Below, piece by piece: positions 57,427 to 64,000 of a stretch of 64,000 bases of DNA. Position 1 is the stretch's first letter; every line of letters begins with the position of its first letter. Position numbers and translations under genes: made by a program. Origin of the DNA: Gordionus sp. m RMFG-2023 (Eukaryota > Nematomorpha > Gordioida > Chordodea > Parachordodidae). Below the pieces are notes generated by a model that ran no database searches, had not been told where the DNA came from, and was given only the letters and a program-made list of their open reading frames with translations. The stretch covers positions 37,000,508-37,064,507 of the forward strand of contig NC_088776.1 in assembly GCF_954871325.1 (NCBI RefSeq). Direction: 5' to 3'.

Positions 57427-58500
57427 TAACATACCATATTGTAATTAATTTTTTTAAACTAACATAATTATATAACTCAAGTATTTTATATCACCCCTGG
57501 TTTTTCAGCAAAATCGATCTTTCTAACTAAGTATACAGATGGGATTGATAATTAAAATTTTATATTTGTTCTAACTATCGAAAATCTTATCCATCTTGAT
57601 AATTTAAGAGATTTATTGAGGGCCAGAAAATTTGTTAAAATGGCTGGATTTTTTAAGAATGTTTAAACAGATTTCAACTGTATACTGTAATGATAAATTA
57701 TTATTTCTCTTTGTATATGACCCTTTTTATGAGATCTAAACTTTTAAATGATATAACTAAAAGTTTCTACATCAGAAGTAATACTTCATCTTCCTTTTAA
57801 TAAATTAAATATAATATATTTATAAACAAATTAAATCATTTGTAGATGTTAATATTATAATCCATCTAAACATCATTCATCGTCCCAACACCCCATTTTT
57901 ACTAGCAATAAAATAACTTCTAAAAGAAAATATGTTAACCCCCTCCCCTGAATGAATAAACTTTTCAAAATATTCACAATCTGGGTTACGATTATGCACT
58001 TTTCAAGGATGCCATTATATTAATTCACAGATGAGTCATATAATCCCAATTTAAACTTTATAATTATTGTGCAGGTAATTCATCTTAAAAAATCAATAAT
58101 TTCTATAAAAATAATTTCAATGACTATTAATCAAAGAATAATTTTTCATCCTTCGTATTAGATACGACCGAATAATTCTTTTTAGGTATCGATACATTAT
58201 TTAAATTGAAAAAATCGAATATGAAAAATTATTCGTTGAATAATAGTCGTTTTTTATTCGATCGAATTTTTCCACATCTATTCCATTTTTCACCTTTTAA
58301 ATATTTTGGAAGAATCTTTTTTAAAATTCGAATAAATTTTCTACGAGTACGAATAATGTAATTATTTGATTCGTATTTTTCTATGTATACTTTTATCAAT
58401 CATTCAGTACTCCAACAATTTCATTCATTCTTCATTTGCTAGCATTATTACACAAACCGAATATTTCTTATATATTTTGATTTGAACAAATGAACCGAAA
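57427..58500. other. intergenic DNA with AT-rich inverted fragments
   Basis: Around 58140-58280 there are inverted TTCGTATT/AATAC and GAATAATAGTCG-type motifs ending in TTTTCCACATCTA, which may be the end of an old MITE; its partner end was not found. No gene. Confidence 0.35.
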
Positions 58501-59303
58501 TAGGGGAGACCGGGGATAGTGTGTTCCCGGGGTAGGTATTTCTTTCTCTAATAATTTAAAAATTAATAAAGTTTAAGTTTTGAAATTTAAGCCAAGTATG
58601 TATTTTAATAAGGTGCTTAAGTAGGCCCAAAAATGTTTCGGATAAAATTGCTCATGAAAAATTTTAAATGCAAATTTAAATTTCAACATACCCAAAGTAA
58701 CTTTTTAAAATTTTACATTTTCACTAATAACTATTTTTATAAACGTTGATTGGACTTAATATTAATTCTAAATGATAAAGAAATATATATTTTATAAAAA
58801 TATTGACACAATTTATGGTAATTTAATATCTCAAAATTATATTTTAAATCCAGTGTGAAGACATGGGGCAGGTTTTGGCGGGGTGCGATTGACTTATTTT
58901 TTGTAATTATATGACAGATTTAAGTGACAACAGTATTTCCGGGTGATATATGTGATATAGATGAACCATTAAATTTAACATATTTGACAATTTATTTATA
59001 TTTATTTACTTAGAATCAACACTTTTATATAATTTTTTTTTTTAAATCTAAATAAAGAATGCCATGACATGTAACGGGAAAAGATAATAGCTATACCGGG
59101 TGTTTTTCATAAAATTTAAATTTTCATATTTTTTAAATTTAGCATTAATTTAAAACTAAATGATTTTTTTCTTAAATATTAATTTCTACCGTAGAGATAT
59201 ATGTAAAGAATAAAATTACGTTTAAACATTTTAGAAAAATTGCTTTGTCTATTTATTATAGCACTTCAATTTTTTATGGACGATATAACCCCGGTCTCCC
59301 CTA
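58501..59303. mobile_element. 803-bp MITE with TAGGGGAGACCGGGG ends
   Basis: Left end TAGGGGAGACCGGGGATA and right end TATAACCCCGGTCTCCCCTA are inverted over 15 bases without mismatch. The flanks give no clear target duplication, so the superfamily is left open; the TAG...CTA ends would fit hAT. No coding frame. Confidence 0.75.
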
Positions 59304-59834
59304 ATGACAGCCCATAGCTGTTAGAACGTCAGAGACTTTTAAAATACGTTTTAAAATCTTGAGTCATTTATTTATTATAAATTTTGAAATTGGCCGATAA
59401 TTCTCTGAAGGCCTTTCAGTCAATAAAACTCTTCTTTCTCAAATTTTTAAAAAATTTCAAAAATCACGGGGAACTAGAACAAGGGGGTTAGCTACCCTCC
59501 CTCTTATGACCTTGTTTATCCATAGACATATCAGATTTTTAATCCATCTTAGTGGGAATAAAATTTTAACTCTTATTAGAAACACCAATTAAATTTTATT
59601 TTCTCGGCCTAAGCTTCCAGTTACTTATCTATTCTAAGTTCAAGTTTTACAAGATGATCGAGTTATAATCGGCAAAAATTAAAATTTATAAATTCTTTTC
59701 CTCTTCATATTAACATAGAAAGTTATAAATTTTTTTCATAAAAAAAGATCACCTAATTTTCAAAAAAAATAATTATCACCTAATTAATTAAAATTATTTA
59801 ATAAATAAAAAGTCGAGTTCTTACGACTTGCGAC
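59304..59834. other. intergenic DNA, nothing recognised
   Basis: Half a kilobase of AT-rich DNA between the MITE and the foldback element; no repeat or frame supported. Confidence 0.4.
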
Positions 59835-60090
59835 TAGAGTTGTAGTAGTAAAAAAACGGCTCCGACTCAAGCCGATCAAGGAGCCGAATGAGCCGACTCA
59901 CCTAGTCGGCGCATGTAGTCGGCTCGTGTATTCGACTCGTCGGGTCTGCTCAATTTTTTTGTTTTTTTTTTATAAAATCTGGTAAATTGCTAAATTTTGG
60001 GAAAATGATTAATGTGAACAAAATTATAAGATTATGTTATTTTAGTTTTTCGTATTTTTTTGGCATAAATGGGCTAAAATAAGTATTGTT

Positions 60091-60500
60091 AACATGTTTA
60101 AATAAAATTTTAGTGAAGAAGCACCCTAGATAAGTGACAATTGTCATAATCATTGTTTTTAAAGTTTTTCGAATTTTTTTGACGTAAATGGGCTAAAATA
60201 AGCATTGCTAACATGTTTAAATAAAATTTTAGTGAAGATGTACCCTAGATAAGTGACAATTGTCATAATCTTTGTTTTTAAAGTTTTTCGAATTTTTTTG
60301 ACGTAAATGGGCTAAAATAAGCATTGCTAACATGTTTAAATAAAATTTTAGTGAAGATGTACCCTAGATAAGTGACAATTGTCATAATCGTTGTTTTTAA
60401 AGTTTTCCGAATTTTTTTGACGTAAATGGGCTAAAATAAGCATTTCTAACATGTTTAAATAAAATTTTAGTGAAGATGTATACCCTTGATACAGGGTTTC
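60091..60500 (+). repeat. 119-bp minisatellite, left arm
   Basis: Units start (AACATGTTTAAATAAAATTT) at 60091, 60210, 60329 and 60448, a constant 119-bp period. Each includes GATAAGTGACAATTGTCA, itself partly palindromic (GACAATTGTC). Confidence 0.93.
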
Positions 60501-61607
60501 CCATTCAAAAAAAGAAAATCATAATATTTTTTAATTTTTTGTCGATTTTTCTTAAACTTTTATTTATTTTAGTTATTCCTTTTTAATTTATTTCTGAATT
60601 TTAACTTTTTTTAAGTTTTTTTTTCTTACTGTATCTTTTCTCAATTTATTTCTAACCTTTTGCGATTTTTTTTACTTTTATTTTTCTTACTCAATTTATT
60701 TTTCTTCAATTTATAAATTTAGGTCCATTTTTTTAACAATTTACGTTTTTTTTTCATCACATACAGATATAATATTCTTTTTATGATTTATACATTTTAA
60801 TCTTTTGCAAACATTTTTAACCTTTTTAATCTGGTCATTTTTAATCTTTATTTTTTTGAGCATTTTTGATAATTATTTTTTAAAATTATATTTAATGTTT
60901 TTGGCAGTAAATATAATTACAATTGCTAAATTGGGTTTACCTTAACTGTAATACCAAACGATATTCAAATTAATAAAATATAATCATTTTTAAATTCTTA
61001 TTTTTAATACTCATTAGAAAATTTTTATTATTTAAAACAATAGAGAAGACAGACTAAATAAAATTAATTTTTTTAAGTATATTTCCATGGATTTTAATTC
61101 GAGTTATTTATATTCAGTTGTACAATCATCACAGTCCCAATAAGAAATTACAGGGATAGAGGTAAATTATATGTATTTAATATTGAAGATGAGTTTTCCT
61201 TACATAATTTTGCTAAAATTTAACAATATGATATATTTTATTTTGTTAATTATAATAATTTAGATTTCGAAGTTAATTTGAATCTGCTTATTATTTTATT
61301 TAATCAACTAGCAATCCTGCTGCTCTTATTTATATTTAATTGAGGTTTTAACAATAGAATTAATGCCCAATATGCTAATTGGCTCAGCATCCGATTAGTG
61401 AATTTTTTTATTCCATCTCTCATAATTATAGAGGAATATAAATAAATATTTTTTTATTTTATTATTAATCTTTTAAAAATTGAAGATGAGCCTATTCTTA
61501 TTTGAAACTATAAATTTTTCAAACCACTCCAGGCCCGAATTATTTAAAAAAAAATTATTTATTTTATATAGACGCATACTGAGTTTAGATGTAGTTCAAT
61601 GTTGGAA

Positions 61608-61748
61608 ATGGATAGGGAAAATTCGATAAATATTTCTGATAATTCTAATATTAAAAATTATTTTCTCCATACTCCCCAAAAAACGCATAGGAAATGTTCC
61701 TTATGCCAAAAGATGTATAGAGTTAGTACAGCGGAACAAACGAAATAG
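61608..61748 (+). pseudogene. BED zinc-finger start of a hAT transposase
   Basis: ATG frame MDRENSINISDNSN, then KTHRKCSLCQKMYRVSTAEQ and a stop. KCxxCxxxYxxSTAEQT is the first half of a BED finger; the His half and everything downstream of a transposase are missing. It shows that the foldback element derives from an autonomous BED-hAT. Confidence 0.65.
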
Positions 61749-62479
61749 AAGAATGTCCTCATCAACACTTAAACAATGCCTCTCGCTAAATTCATGGGAC
61801 ATAAATATATTAAATTTAAATGAAGACCTTTGGAAATAATTTTTTAGCATATTTTATTTATACATTATTATAATTTAAAGTGTAGGTTATTTTATAAATA
61901 AAGATTATATATAGTAAAAAAATACGTCCTTATTTATTTTTTTTTAAAATTAATAAATTAGTTTTATCAAAGTCAGATATAAAATAGATGTTTTAACTAA
62001 ATGGTCTTTAATAAAAAAATTATATGTACTAGGATTTTGTAATGAACTAAACTAGCAAAAATAATTATCAAAAATGAGAAGAAAAAATAGATAAATGCTC
62101 AAAAAAATAAAGATTAAAATGACCGATTGAAAAGGTTAAAAATGTATGCAAAAGATTAATAAATCATAAAAAGAATATTATATCTGTATGTATGATGAAA
62201 AAAAACGTGTTAAAAAAATGGACCTAAATTTATAAATTGAAGAAAAATAAATTGAGAGAAGATATAGTAAGAAAAATAAAAGTAAAGAAAATCGCAAAAG
62301 GTTAGAAATAAATTGAGAAAAGATACAGTAAGAAAAAAACGTAAAGAAATCGCAAAAATTTAGAAATAAATTAAAAAGGAATAACTAAAATAAATAAAAG
62401 TTTAAGAAAAATTGACAAAAAATTAAAAAATATTATGATTTTCTTTTTTTGAATGGGAAACCCTGTATCAAGGATATAT

Positions 62480-63030
62480 CTTCACTAAAATTTTATTTAA
62501 GCATGTTAGCAATGCTTATTTTAGCCCATTTACGTCAAAAAAATTTAAAAAACTTTAAAAACAACGATTATGACAATTGTCACTTATCTAGGGTACATCT
62601 TCACTAAAACTTTATTTAAACATGTTAGCAATGCTTATTTTAGCCCATTTACGTCAAAAAAATTCGAAAAACTTTAAAAACAACGATTATGACAATTGTC
62701 ACTTATCTAGGGTACATCTTCACTAAAATTTTATTTAAACATGTTAGCAATGCTTATTTTAGCCCATTTACGTCAAAAAACTTTAAAAACAACGATTATG
62801 GCAATTGTCACTTATCTAGGGTACATCTTCATTATTTATTTAAACATGTTAGCAATGCTTATTTTAGCCCATTTACGTCAAAAAAATTCGAAAAACCTTA
62901 AAAACAACGATTATGACAATTGTCACTTATCTAGGGTACATCTTCACTAAAATTTTATTTAAACATGTTAGCAATGCTTATTTTAGCCCATTTATGCCAA
63001 AAAAATACGAAAAACTTAAAACAACATATT
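62480..63030 (-). repeat. 119-bp minisatellite, right arm
   Basis: The same unit as the left arm in reverse orientation; CATGTTAGC recurs at 62502, 62621, 62740, 62845 and 62964. Spacing is 119 except one 105-bp unit with a deletion. Five units against four in the left arm, so copy number changed after the arms formed. The open frames here are only the repeat read through. Confidence 0.93.
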
Positions 63031-63235
63031 CTTATTATAATTTTGTTCACATTAATCATTTTCCCAAAATTTAGCAATTTACCAGATTTTATAAAAAAAC
63101 AAAAAAATTGAGCAGACCTAACGAGCCGACTACACGAGCCGCATTTAGTCGACTCTAGTCAAAGTCGTTTTATCGACTAGAAACTAGGCTCGAGTCGCAG
63201 CTAAGTCGACTCGGCTTAGCCGTTTAACAACACTA

Positions 63236-64000
63236 ATAGTAATGGACTAAATATATAATTTCATTTATTTAATCAAAATTTGAAATAAGTATATTATATT
63301 TGTATTGTAAAAAATAAATGTTACAATATAAGTAGGAAGTAATGAAGATTCTGTAAAATAAACAGCACCAAAAAATATTAATTTTATAGTTTATACATAA
63401 TTTATAATAAATCTTTTAAAATTTTAAAGAAACGGGAAATATTACGAAGATGTAGAATGTTCAACATTATCTTAAAATAAAATAATGAATGTATCTCGCG
63501 GTTAAAATTTCTAAATAAATTTCAAGCTTTTTTTAATATTAAATATAATATATAAAGAAATAGATCTGTTTTATAAAAATGAGATTGATAGCCCTCCATG
63601 GAGAAAATAAAAAATTATTAATTTTCCTTATTAATTTTAAACATATAATTAGGTATATAATATTGTATAAATTTTCCTAAAAAAAATATATAATGTATGA
63701 AATAAATAGGAACATATCTATTAATAAAGAATCGTTATATGTTTTCAAAACTAAAGATACGGTATATTCAGGCTAAAGTAAAATATCATTATTGCAAAAA
63801 ATTTATGACATTGAAAAAAATATCGTTATTTTATCTAAAATTGCATAATTTTATTGAATTTCGAGTAAAAGGTTTGTTTCGCTTAAATTTATATATGGTG
63901 GGAGAAAAAGGAAGATTCATTCTTCCTGAACCACATTTACATTATCGGTTATACTGTCTGGAGAAGACTGGCGACTATAAGATAATTCTTTGATCCCCTT
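63236..64000. other. right edge of window, AT-rich DNA with one open frame
   Basis: An 84-codon frame at 63739-63993 (ending in PEPHLHYRLYCLEKTGDYK) stays open nearly to the window edge. It has a somewhat protein-like second half but matches no family I know, and no splice or start evidence supports it. The rest is low-complexity. Confidence 0.25.

Larger units (their letters stand above)
59835..63235. mobile_element. foldback hAT derivative with 1-kb inverted arms
   Basis: Two arms, about 59835-60870 and 62090-63235, are inverted copies, closing on a 1.2-kb loop. Outer ends (left AGTTGTAGTAGTAAAAAAACG, right CGTTTAACAACACTA) are variants of the TAGTGTTGTTAAACG terminus of the MITEs at 9457 and 19125. 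Next come GC-rich (A/G)GCCGACT units, then tandem 119-bp repeats, then a polypyrimidine region. The loop retains a BED-finger frame. No target duplication was found. Confidence 0.85.

Noticed and set aside
62689-62950. Two overlapping ORFs near the right edge
   Set aside because: They are 119-bp minisatellite units read through; the repeated peptide follows the DNA period.
59835-63235. Polinton/Maverick from the long inverted arms
   Set aside because: Only 3.4 kb, no polymerase B, integrase or capsid frames, and hAT-type termini shared with small MITEs plus a BED finger remnant.

Overview
This is an animal nuclear genome window: very AT-rich (by eye roughly a quarter G+C), with one long spliced host gene and dense transposon remains between and inside its introns. 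The host gene is a hypoxia-inducible factor alpha subunit (HIF-alpha, bHLH-PAS family) on the + strand. I followed it through 14 exons from 4953 to its stop at 40478. All 13 junctions can be joined in matching phase; a few splice sites have alternatives, noted where they occur. The prolyl-hydroxylase target motif marks a metazoan. I cannot place the animal more precisely; large TE-filled introns, hAT-dominated repeats and Asn/Lys-rich low-complexity inserts would suit an AT-rich invertebrate such as a flatworm or cnidarian.

Layout. 1-4950: a decayed BED-type hAT transposon (635-3187), an unassigned coding-like relic (3338-4140) and a tRNA-derived SINE head. 4953-40478: HIF-alpha. Exons 1-3 carry PAS-A, exons 3-6 PAS-B, exons 7-12 the oxygen-dependent degradation region and linkers, exons 13-14 an acidic C-terminus. 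The bHLH exon(s) must lie left of the window. Introns hold hAT elements with 8-bp target duplications, MITEs, a LINE relic, a TIR element built of short tandem repeats, paired 240-bp direct repeats and a 0.8-kb (CTTT)n tract. 41644-49058: a three-layer nest of hAT transposons, each with its own TIRs and 8-bp duplication. 50266-54172: a fourth hAT element (ZMYM/THAP-like transposase) that received an LTR-retrotransposon remnant with only integrase left and a GC-ended MITE. 55648-57418: another hAT related to that MITE. 58501-59303: a MITE. 59835-63235: a 3.4-kb foldback hAT derivative whose 1-kb inverted arms contain 119-bp tandem repeats and whose loop keeps a BED zinc finger.

How the parts work together. 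By family knowledge HIF-alpha pairs with ARNT through bHLH-PAS and drives hypoxia genes; in normoxia prolyl hydroxylases mark LxxLAP prolines for VHL-mediated decay. Here one N-terminal site is clearly conserved, two further candidates follow, and the C-terminal asparagine site is not seen. The rest of the window is mobile DNA, almost all of it broken; the youngest-looking transposase is the innermost element of the nest (43738-46263).
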